Source: Edaphochlamys debaryana
Taxonomy: Eukaryota; Chlorophyta; Chlorophyceae; Chlamydomonadales
Length of the DNA stretch: 64,000 bases
Reading direction: 5' to 3'
Assembly: GCA_016858145.1 (NCBI GenBank)
Contig: JAEHOE010000043.1
Coordinates: forward strand, 771,163 to 835,162
The notes under the pieces were generated by a model. It saw only the letters and a list, made by a program, of their open reading frames with translations, had not been told where the DNA came from and searched no databases. Within the stretch, counting starts at the first letter, position 1. Every line of letters begins with the position of its first letter. The position numbers and the translations under genes were made by a program. This document shows, in pieces, positions 47,701-57,300 of this stretch.

Positions 47701-50700
47701 GGACATTGTCAAGGTGGGGGTGGCAAGAGAGGGGGGCACCTGACAGGGGAGGGGGGGGGGTACTGGCCTGGGGTGCTGGGCGTCACGGGCGCAGCGGTGA
47801 CCAGCTCCTCTCCTGCCTCGTCAGGGGCCTGTCCAGGGCCCCCTGGGCCTTGATCCTCGACTCTCCCTCTCCCTCTCCCAGCTGTGAACCCCCCTCCCTA
47901 TGTCTGCCTCCCCCTCCCCCCCTGTCAGGTGACCCCCTCCTCCAAGGTGGTTGGCGACCTGGCCCAGTTCATGGTGCAGAACGGGCTGGACGAGCGCACT
48001 CTGGTGGAGCGGGCGGAGAGCCTGTCCTTCCCCAGCAGCGTGGTGGAGTTCATGCAGGTAGGGGGGGGGAGATAGGAGGGGAGGCAAGAGGGGGCAGACA
48101 TAAAGGGGGAGGGGAGGCCAGGGGAGGGGGTGGGGGTGGCGCCAGCACAGGATGTGAGGTTGCGGCTCTGGCAGGCTGGAGGCACCTAGTGCCCGTTCGG
48201 TCAAATCTTAATCTCCCTGCACTCTCCCTACCCCCACCACCCTGTCAGGGCTACCTGGGCCGCCCCTCGTTCGGCTTCCCCGAGCCGCTGCGCTCGCGCG
48301 TGCTCAAGGGCAAGCACGTGATCGACGGCAGGCCCGGGGCCTCGCTGGGCCCCATGGACCTGGCGGGCCTGGAGTACCGCCTCAAGGAGAAGTACGGGGC
48401 CCAGGCCATCGCGCCGCGGGACGTGCTGTCGGCGGCGCTCTACCCCAAGGTATGGCAGGGGGGTAGCACAGGGGGTTCGGGGGCGGGTAATGATGCAGTG
48501 AAGAGCCACCCCCAGGTGCATGTGGGTCCGGGCATGGTGCTTGCTGAGCTGGCTAGCCCCATGCCCGATGCTCGGCCGGAAGATCACATCCCTTTCCCTC
48601 CCTCCCCCTGTCAGGTGTTTGACGAGTACATGACGCACGTGCTCAAGTACTCTGACCTCATCGAGAAGCTGCCCACCAGGTGGGGGGGGAGGAGGCAACA
48701 GGGGGGCAGACATGACACATGAGGGGACAGGGCAGGCAGAGGAACTAGGGCAGACGCAGCAGAATGTCGGTGCGGGCTCCAGAGCAACCCAGCAGTCGGT
48801 CGTGGACCCTCTCCTGACCTCTCTATCTTCCTCCCCTCTCCCCCATCCCTCTCCCCCCCTCCCCCCCTGTCAGGGCCTTCCTGACCCCCATGGAGGAGGA
48901 TGAGGAGGTGGAGTTTGAGATCGCCAAGGGCGTGGGCGCCAACATCAAGTACAAGGCCGTGGGGGAGCTGCAGCCCAACGGTGGGGAGAGGGGGGGATGG
49001 GGAAGGGGTTTCTGGGGGACACCGTAAGGGAGGGCAGGGCAGGGCCAGAACTCTCCGAACCCCAACCTCGACGTGCGACCCGCCCACATCCTTCCCCCAG
49101 GCAAGCGCGAGGTCTTCTTTGAGGCCAACGGAGTGCCCCGCGTGGTCGAGGTGACGGACAAGAAGGCGGAGCAGGTGGGGAGCATTTGTGTATGTCGGCG
49201 GGAACGACTGCCTGCCATGCCTGCTCGAGAGGCCAGCCCCGCTCGACTAGGGTCTGATGCGCAGCCCGCAAGCTCTCGCTTCTTTTGCGTCCCTTATGCT
49301 GATCCTCCGCGTCCCCTCTTTCCTCCTGCCCCCCCCCAGGTCCTGGGCCGCAAGGCGGTGCGCGAGCGGGCGGACCTTGCTGTGCTGGGCAGCGTGGGGG
49401 CGCCCATGGCCGGCACCATCATCGAGGTGGGCGGGAGAGGGGGAAGGGGGGGAGGGAGTAGGCTTGCCGTCTACGTTTTACGCATACGCAAAATACAGGT
49501 CATAATACATGTAGAATACGTACCCAAACGGCCTCGATACGCCTAGGCAAATGCGTAGCAAAAGCGTAGCATGGGCGTGTGGCCGTGTGAAGTGCCGCCG
49601 TACGGCACCGCACGCACGCAAACATCAGCCAGGGAAGCAAGAAACATCACTCAGGGCCAGAGGTCTAACAGGCGGCAAAGGCCTAAGGAGGAGGTGGGGT
49701 TACGGGACAGGCGGATGCGGATGTGGATGAGGATGTGGATGGGGGTAAAACGAGGGGGTAAGGCGGTTGGGGGTTCAGGCGCATGTCGACAATGCATATG
49801 AAGTTCAAGTTGGATGGACGAAGAGGCGGAATAAGGCTTTGGGCCTGCGGACTAAGCTATCACAGGAGGCGACGGGGGTGACAGGTCAGTCCAGGCACGG
49901 CCCAATTCTGAGAATTCCGCCCAGTACCCCACGTAGGCGGGGGGGCTTCGACACCAAACTTGGTCAGTAGGTCCGCTCAATAGGCCCCGAGGGCCTAGGG
50001 GATTCTCTCCCGTCGAATTTGCCCTAGCCCAGCGCTTACAGGCCTAAAACGAGTCAGCCGCAAGTACGCTACAATACGGAACTACGGTATTTCCGTATAA
50101 ATACATGTAGAATACGTACCCAAACCATTTCGATACACGTATTCCGGCAAGCTTAGGAGGGAGGGGGCATGAGGAGCCAGGCATAGGCGGGGAGGAGGGG
50201 ATGCTGAGGATGAGATCTGGAGGAGGCTGCCACCGGGGTTGTGACGCACATGGCTTCCTCTGGGAGGAGGGCAGGGGAAGGAGGCATGCGGCCAGGCATA
50301 GGGGGGAGTGGACGTTCGAGCTGCTGCCGGGGATGGGACGCACATGGCTCCCTCTGGGTCGGAGGATGAAGCTGCTGCCGGGAAGGGGACGAACACAGCG
50401 CCCTCGGGGTCTCACCTCACCGCCCTCCTCTCCCTCCCCCCACACACCCACACACCCACACAAACCCTGTGCAGGTGTCTGTCAAGCCCGGCACCAGCGT
50501 CAAGCCCGGCCAGCAGCTGGTGGTGATGAACGCCATGAAGATGGAGACGGCCATCTGCGCGCCGGTGGCGGGAGTCATCACGCAGGTGCGTGCGTGCGCG
50601 CGAGGCTGATTGGGGACCCAGCCCATGCCACATGTGGGGCGGGCTGGAGGGCGACGGGCCAAAAGGCCCGTGGCGGGGGTCAGCACGCAGGCGCGTGTGT

Positions 50701-51270
50701 TTGGGTGTGATTAGAGGGGGGTCGCGGAGCTGGCGGGAGCCGTGATCCGCGGTGGGAAGAGTGAGGGACAGAGGGATCCTGGGGTCACCTGGGATGTGCT
50801 CACACCCGCCTGCCTCTCGGCCCACCATCCCTCCCCCCTGTCAGGTGGCTGTGGAGGTGAACGACGCCCTGGACGCGGGCGACCTGGTGGTGTTCATCGA
50901 CACCAAGGCCGCGGGGGACGTGGCGGACCAGGCAAGGGGGGGGGCGCATGAGCGGGTTGTCAAGGGGGCGGGGGGAGCTGGTTGGTGCAGATTGCAGATT
51001 GCAGAATGCAGATACGCAAGGAGCTACTGCCAGGTGAAGGTAGTGCAGCGGTTGCCGTGCGCCGCACGGCACGGCTGGAGTGACCGGTCGGGGGCCGGGC
51101 GGAGCGTGATCTCGTCGGTGTCATGGGGCACACTTCAACTCTTCATCCCTGCCCCCCCCCCCCCCCGCCCCCTTACCTCCACCCCCCAGGACCCGCTGTC
51201 CTCTGGGGACTCGGACGACGAGGACGCCCCCGCGCCCGCCGAGGGCAAGGCGCTGGCGGGGGCCGCCTAA
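38709..51270 (+). CDS. PYC: Pyruvate carboxylase, biotin-dependent, organelle-targeted
   Basis: Thirty exons, 3807 bases, 1268 residues: 38709-38924, 39024-39128, 40133-40276, 41206-41316, 41584-41770, 41990-42180, 42294-42464, 42616-42682, 43270-43382, 43690-43806, 44031-44099, 44333-44501, 44738-44939, 45211-45421, 45683-45798, 45932-46046, 46290-46361, 46548-46653, 46952-47135, 47360-47471, 47627-47713, 47929-48057, 48249-48449, 48615-48679, 48874-48980, 49101-49174, 49340-49426, 50475-50585, 50845-50931, 51190-51270. It makes oxaloacetate from pyruvate, bicarbonate and ATP. A basic transit peptide (about 70 residues) is followed by biotin carboxylase ([20 protein letters not shown]-grasp [29 protein letters not shown]). 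The carboxyltransferase opens [20 protein letters not shown] and includes HVHTHDSAG. The biotinyl motif is NAMKMET (Lys about 1198). About 35-40 extra acidic residues end the protein. Exons 7 and 29 have GC donors. Confidence 0.94.
40352..40390 (+). repeat. Copy of the exon-3 end plus donor inside carboxylase intron 3
   Basis: TCATCCGCATCGCC...GCGGAGGTGAGGGGCA repeats the real exon end and donor at 40250-40286, offset 104 bases. A motif copy (40304-40340) lies between them. Confidence 0.85.
45002..45037 (+). repeat. Copy of the exon-13 end plus donor inside carboxylase intron 13
   Basis: AAGGGCGTGCCCATCACGGA, followed by CACCGCCATGTGAGG, repeats the real exon end at 44911-44945 with two substitutions. 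Confidence 0.85.
45501..45528 (+). repeat. Copy of the exon-14 end inside carboxylase intron 14
   Basis: GGCTGAGGGACTGGTGCCCA-ACGTG repeats the exon sequence at 45387-45412 with a 2-base deletion. Motif copies flank it on both sides. Confidence 0.75.
47246..47272 (+). repeat. Copy of acceptor plus exon-20 start inside carboxylase intron 19
   Basis: CCCCCAGGGAGCAGACTCGG-GAGCTGT repeats the true acceptor and exon start at 47354-47380 with two substitutions, including the AG. Confidence 0.85.
47714..47931 (+). repeat. Inverted repeat joining both ends of carboxylase intron 21
   Basis: Just after the donor, CACCTGACAGGGGAGGGGGG is the reverse complement, with small gaps, of the acceptor end (CCCCCTCCCC...CCTGTCAGGTG). 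The two splice sites could lie on opposite strands of one stem. Confidence 0.65.
49505..50125. repeat. 25-base direct repeats around a ~570-base segment in carboxylase intron 27
   Basis: ATACATGTAGAATACGTACC followed by CAAAC occurs at 49505-49529 and 50101-50125. This intron (1048 bases) is far longer than most in the gene and AT-richer near the repeats. It looks like an inserted non-autonomous element, but I see no terminal inverted repeats or target duplication. Confidence 0.6.
50222..50420. repeat. Imperfect tandem repeat in carboxylase intron 27
   Basis: A unit of roughly 50-100 bases containing GACGCACATGGCT(T/C)CCTCTGG and GAGCTGCTGCCGGGGATGGG recurs two to three times. Confidence 0.7.
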
Positions 51271-51600
51271 GCGGGCTCAGCGGGCTCAGCGGGCGAGAAC
51301 CGTGGACGGGGCTGCGGAGTGCAAGGCGCTGGCGGGGGCCGCATAAACAGGCGGCACCCAGGGCTTGGGCCCGCGGCGAGCATCCGTAGCCGCGGAGGAC
51401 AACGGTGCCGGCGGGGGGCGCCTGAGCAGATCGGCGGGACCCTGCAGGGACGGAGTTGCGGAGGGCAGCGGTGCCGGCGGGGGCCGCCTAAGCAGGCCGG
51501 TCGGACCCAGGGCTTGGGTCCGCGGCAAGCATCAGGGGGGGCCCTGCACGAGGCCCGGCAGGAGGCGCGGAGGGCAGCGGTGCTAGGCGGACCCGCCGCC
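51271..51600 (+). repeat. Decayed copies of the carboxylase terminal coding sequence in its 3' UTR
   Basis: The end of the coding sequence (CAAGGCGCTGGCGGGGGCCG-CCTAA) recurs at 51322-51346 (CATAA), 51409-51426 (weaker) and 51471-51493. Each copy is followed by related sequence, including AGGGCTTGGG(C/T)CCGCGGC at 51361 and 51510. Confidence 0.8.
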
Positions 51601-54100
51601 GGGCCTACCATTATGGGTCGGCGCTGGGTGCTGACCGCAGCCCGGTCCGAGTCGGAGGCCGCTGGGGAGGCAGCAGGTGGCCCTGGCCAGCAGAGGGCTT
51701 GGGGGCGTTGGAGGTGGGGGCGTTGGCACGGAGGCTACCTTTTGCAGGAGCTGACCTCGGCTGCTGGTCAACCGTCAACGGCCAACGGTCCGCCGGCGCA
51801 ATTGGGGCCCTAGTGCGGCTGGGAGACGGGGATGGGGTAAACAGACGTCAGGGGCAGCAACGGGAGCAGGAGGGCAGCGAGCCGGTGTCGGGGTTTGGGG
51901 TAGGGGCGGGGCCCGGGGGTCGCGTTCGGGGCCTTGGGGCTGGGGACTCGTCCTCTAATCATTGTGGGCAGGCGCCAGTCCGTGCGCTCTGTGTATGGGG
52001 GGGCTTGTGTATGCGGCCCGTCACGAGGCCTGTGATTGGCTAGCGCTGTGCGGATGCGAACTGTCCGCCCCTCGATTTTGGCTGCTGCGGGCAACGCAGG
52101 GGGGAGGCAAGGGAAGCTCCGAGTGCAGTTTTGGGAGTGGGCGATGGGCGGGTGCGGATGGGGCTCGAGGCGCTTTGTTCGCTGCGTGAGGTACCACCCT
52201 AGGGAAGAGGATTCGGCTTGCTGCCGGCTTGCTTCGTGCGGACGCGGTGTGCTGACCTCAGGATGCGGCTTGCCAGGAAGGAGGCTTGGGTTGGGGGGGC
52301 ACGCCATGTACTGCGCAGAGGGCCTGCCGGCCAGCGGACGCTGCCCGCCAGCCACGTGGGTTGTACCGTGAAACGCGTCCGGGGCGGACAGCGGTGTATG
52401 AGGGCAGAAGCGAGGGCTGTTGTATCGTCGGGTTGAGGGTCCTGACGCCCTGAGTCCCAGGCCTGAAGGCTTTGTAAGGCTGCAACCTCAGTCCGGGGCT
52501 GCCCCCTACCTCCGGCTCAGCCAGAGCCCCGCGTGCCCCCTGTGTCCTGGCGTCACGCACAGCGGCAGCATTGCGCCTCATTGGGCCCCAATCCTGTCGA
52601 AGCTGCACAAGCGTCTGCAGGAGGTGTCTCTGAGCTCAGAGCCGTTTTTTTAGGCTGCAATTTAGCTCGATGGGCCCGTTAGGGCCTGCTCCAACCCGCC
52701 GCTCATCCCGAAGGCTGGACCCCAATTGGCTTGAACCAGGCCTCTTGGACCGGCGGGGATAGTTTGCTACTCACACTTCAGTCCGCATAGCACCACAGAC
52801 TCCCGCGGGGACCAACAGGCTGGAGGCGGTGTGTCACAAGGGCCGCTACCGTGATGCAATCCAGCAGCTAGTTAAATGGGGCACGCTGGTGCACGTTGTG
52901 GCCAGCGAGTTCCTGAGGCACGTAGTCTTGGTCCTCACGACGCCGGGCCAGCTCGACGAGGAGGGCAGGCGGCTATTCAACGAGGCCGTCCAGCAGGCTG
53001 GCAGGGGTGCGAGTCCCCCGACAACCTGCTAATTACGCGTTAAAGCTCGGTTGGAGTATAGTGCGCCCACAGTTACCACGGGGAATGGGTCGCGTAGCAG
53101 ATGGGTGAGGGGCTCAGCCCTTTTCCGCCCCCATGGGGGCGCCCCGCTTGTTAGGCTGCAACCCTACGGGTAGCAAGCGGCTTGGTTAGGCTGCAACCCG
53201 AGCATGCCCCTACGCCCCGTTGTCCTGCGTTGTCTGCCCCCTGCCGCCTCCACCTACCCCCGCCTCCGCCTCCGTCGCCACCCACTCCTCCGCCGCCGCC
53301 GCCTCCTCCCCCGCGGGTTCTACAAACGTGCCCCCCCGCCGCCCCGCGGAGTCCAGGCCCAACAAACTGGGGGCCGCCAGGTGAAGGGGTGCAAGCAGGT
53401 AGGACCACTGCCGGCGGGCAGCGGGAAGGGGTGGCGCGGCCCGGTGCGGTCTGACTTCTCCGTCCAACCACGCTGTCCCCATACTCCCCAAGCGCAGATA
53501 GCCTCGTTGCTTGTGTGCAATGCGGGGGCTCTGCCCGCCTCCCCCAGCGCAGATCCCCAGCCCTGCCCCTGCCGCACCCAGTCCTCGGTGTTTACAATGA
53601 AGGACCCCCCTGGGGTCACAGCGCTGAACGCTGGGGCCAAGCGACCCACCTCACGGGCTTGCCCCCTGCAAGCCAGAACGCAAGTCCCTGTCATAACTTG
53701 CACTGACCACACTCAGGTCCCACCTTAGTCCTTGGCACGCAATGACCATGCTCAGCGTGTATCGATGGCCCCTCCTCGGCCGCGCCTCCTACCAGTAACC
53801 GTTCACCGTTCATCATGTGCTCACACTGTTGGCCGTACACCTCTCGATCCTGGCTCTCCCGACCCCACATTCACTCCCACTCTGCGGCTCCCTCCCGTTT
53901 GTTATGCGCCGCAGAGGACTATGTCCCCTTTCCGCAAGGTGCACATTGACAGAGCACAGTACCGTCGCTGTCACAGTATGGTTGCCGGTTTGGAGTTGAG
54001 GTAGGGTGCTGGAGGTTTGTGGTTGGTCTGCTGGTTGGCGCCGGAGGTTACGTCTAGGGTTGAGACTAGGGTTGTGACACCAGGGTTTGGCTCGTGAGAC
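51601..54100. other. Repeat-rich spacer, no gene supported
   Basis: Low-complexity and short repeats, for example TTAGGCTGCAA(C/T) at about 52651, 53152 and 53185. No open frame shows family features. It separates the carboxylase gene from the retroelement. Confidence 0.4.
52473..52477 (+). terminator. Possible poly(A) signal TGTAA
   Basis: This is the first TGTAA on the + strand past the carboxylase stop. It is 1.2 kb away, so the assignment is weak. Confidence 0.25.
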
Positions 54101-54167
54101 ACGTGGCATGAGCACCTGAGGTACGGCAAAGAGCCCTTCCGATCGGGGCGACTTAGGCGTACGCCCA

Positions 54168-54191
54168 GCTTCCGACTGGCAAGTCGGAAGC
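54168..54191. other. Perfect 10-bp hairpin upstream of gag
   Basis: GCTTCCGACT and AGTCGGAAGC flank a GGCA loop. It lies about 160 bases before the gag-like open frame, within what may be the element's leader or long terminal repeat. Confidence 0.6.
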
Positions 54192-54348
54192 ACTACTTGC
54201 TGCGGATCTACTCTGCTGTGACTGTAACTACTAGAGTGTTGCTGCTCTGCTGCCTCTAGCGCCTGCGGCGCAGTCTCTGTGCCATCCGACGACTTCCCGA
54301 GGAGCCTTCGCTCGACCCAGCCGCTGAGCCTCAGCGCTGGTCCTAGAA

Positions 54349-57300
54349 GTGAGCCCAGGCACCGCCTGCGTCTTTGCTCGCCGATTTGCTTCCGACTTCT
54401 CTTTCGTCCGCTGGCGCCGCGCGCTACGGACTTCCAGACTCAATCGCTCCGGGCTCCGCCCGCGCTGCGATCTGGCTTCCAAGGAGGTTTCTAGGAAGTC
54501 TAAGCAACAGACTGCGTCTGGTGCTGATAGGCGTGGGCCCGCGGCCGCGCCTCTGCCGATTCCTCAGCTCACGCCTGTGTCCACGACCGCGAGTCGAGCT
54601 GCGGCGCGCGAGCTCCGTAGGCAAGCAGAGCAGGAGGCTAATCTCCCGATCGATCGTTTGGCTGCCCTGCTGAACGCCCGAAACGCAGGTACTCCCATAC
54701 CCTCGGCACCTGCAAGCCCAACTCGCGGACGAGGCTTTGCTGATCCGCGAACGGCTACAACTGCTCTTCGCGGCAACCCGCTATTTGAGCAAGACCCCAC
54801 CGGCTCCGCCGGTGCGGGGCCGTCGAACTCCGGAGGCTCCGGTGAGCCTCAACATCGTCGCGCGCCTTCGGCCGACCTCGCGACTGAGCCAACCTGCAAC
54901 GACGTTGCAGGTCCTTCTGGCTCCAACTCCGGTGGCAGCGCTGCTGGAGCGTCTTCGGGACCGGGCCCCGCCCGCGTTCCCTCTCCGCCAGCCCCGCAGC
55001 CCTCGGCTGCGGGGGCTCTACCTGCACTCACCGAAGAGCTCGGACATCGCCTGCCGGCACTGCCCGACGCGCCTGGTGAGCAACAAGATCTCGGCCCGGG
55101 CCCCGCCCCGGCCGATCAAGCACAGCCTCCCCAGCCTGCGGCTGCGGGGGCTCTAGACTTAGCACCTGCTGAGGAGGGCGACGGGGAGCAACCTCCTCCC
55201 GCCCCGGCGCTGCCTGCGCCGGCACCTGCTGCCCAGCTAGCTCCCCGGGCTCCGCCCAGGTGGAGTGAAGACGAAGGCATGGGCGACCGCAACTGCCCCA
55301 GCTTTGATGCTAAGCCAACTTCCCTTCCCGCCTTCCTGCAGTCCGCTCGCCTGTTCGTCAAGCAGTGGGCCATGAGCGACCGAGGCGACAACAAGGCCCT
55401 GATAGCCGAGCTCATCCTCGCTGGCATGGCCGGTGGGCTCACCAAGGATGGGGGCAACAACCTCAACCTGGTCGTGCAAGGCTGGTGCGCGACCGAGGGC
55501 GCCGAGGCCCTGACTGAGCACAAGGACAAGTGGACCCTGCTCCACGCCGGCGTCGCCAATCCCCCCGAGTACAAGGGCCAGGCCAAGCTCCCTGACCTCA
55601 AGCTCGACGCCTGCGAGTACCTGCTGGAGGCCCTGGCCAAGAATTTCGGCCGCGAGGACCCCACGTCCAAGAAGAGCTACGACAACTTCGGCGTCGAGCC
55701 CCTCGAGGACCCCATGACGGCGGGCGCCCGCTTCCTCTCCATCGTCAGGCCCATCAGCGAGGCCAGCATCTCGAGGCGCGTCCGCACCGAGCGCTGGCTC
55801 CGGGCCGTCATGGAGTCGCACTGGGTCAAGGCCAGCTTCATGAATGACACCATCAAGGTCAGCTACCTGGGCAAGGAGGACAGCGACCCCACCGCCTGGG
55901 ACCTCGCTAAGGCCATCGTCCGCTGCCACGAAATCTACAGTGCCTTCCGGGTCGAGCAGGAGGCCGCCGACAGCAAGGTCAAGGACCCCAAGAAGTTCAA
56001 GGCGTTCGCCACGTCTGCTGGCCCCGTCTCCGAGAGCACCAGTGCCCCCGGCGTGGGCTCGGCTGACTTCGCCCGCCTCTCGTCGCAGATCGAGCGCATG
56101 GCCAACAGCGTCTCGGCTCTGGCCACGCACTCCGGTCGTCAGGACCACGGCAAGGGCTACGGCGGCCAGGCGGGCGGGCGCCAGCAGCAGCAGCAGTCGA
56201 GCGGCGGCAGCAAGCCCCGCTGGCCCAAGGCGGAGCCCGGCCCCGCCACCGGCTCCACGGGCGACTGCTCCTTCTGCAACGCCAAGCACCACTCGGTGGA
56301 CTTCTGCACGGCCAACGCCAAGGCCGGCAACCTGACGGCGCTTCCCGGCCACCCCAAGTCCATCAACATGGACAACGCCTGGGCGGAGCTGGTCCGCAAG
56401 AAGCCGGAGTACGCGGCGCTGCTCTCGGCGCCGCGCCAGCAGCAACCGCAGGGCGACCGCCCCCGCAGGCAGGACTACGCCAAGCCCAAGGACAACAACC
56501 GAGGCAAGGGCAACCCGCAGCATGCGGCCTACGCTGCTGAGGCCTCGCCGTACCTGCAGTCCCAGGCTCCGCCTGCGGCGCTGCACTACGGCCAGGGTCC
56601 CGCGTCCTACGGCTACGGCTACGGCTACTCCACGCCGCCGCCCTCGTCGTACGGCCACAGCTACGGCTACGGCCAGGGCCCTCAGGCTCCGCCTGCAGGT
56701 GCCTTCGCGTCCTCGGCCTCCTTCCGGGCCCCGGCGGCCCCGCCGCCCGGTGTGCCGCCGCCACCGTCCTGGCCCATGGGCTTCGGGGCTCCGCCTTTCT
56801 CGCACCCACCGCCATCCTCGTACGCGCCGAGCACGGCGTCCGCTCTGCACACGGACGTTCTCTCGGTGGCCCAGCACCCGTACAACAGTACGTTCGTCAC
56901 GTACGTGGAGTACGGCACCCCCGGCGCAGCCCTGGCCACGTCGGCTTCGGTCTCCCAGCTGGGGGGGGGTATGAGCGCGTGCAACAGCGTCGGCACCTTC
57001 GCCAGCAAGGAGACCGGCCCCGCCGTGTCCCCGACTGGGCCGCCAACGCCAATCCAGGGCCAGACCGTGTGGCCGCCGCAGGCCCCCTCGACCGCGGCCT
57101 TCAACACCACCAAGGAGCCTATGCCTGCCAGCTTCCGGCAGCTGCCCCCCGGGCCGCTGCCCAGCTCCATGCGCCTGCCGCCCGTGGAGCAGGTCTCCTT
57201 CTCGCACATGAAGGACGGCAGCTCTAATGTCCGCTTCGGCCCCATGGCTCCGGGCAAGACGGCGGCGGCGCTCGAGATCCTGGGCAAGATGATGGCCGAG

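Noticed and set aside
52829..53032. Small frame with a helical-looking product (GRYRDAIQQLVKWGTL...)
   Set aside because: No recognised family, no splice partners, in a repeat-rich spacer. It could be a fragment of a mobile element but cannot be supported.
54033..54050. TGGCGCC-like sequence as a retroelement primer-binding site
   Set aside because: Only the first seven or eight bases fit a lysine-tRNA site, and no LTR end could be placed next to it.
55237..57207. 656-codon open frame on the minus strand
   Set aside because: It lies opposite the gag frame, has shadow-type composition (Arg/Gly/Ala/Val) and shows no domain.
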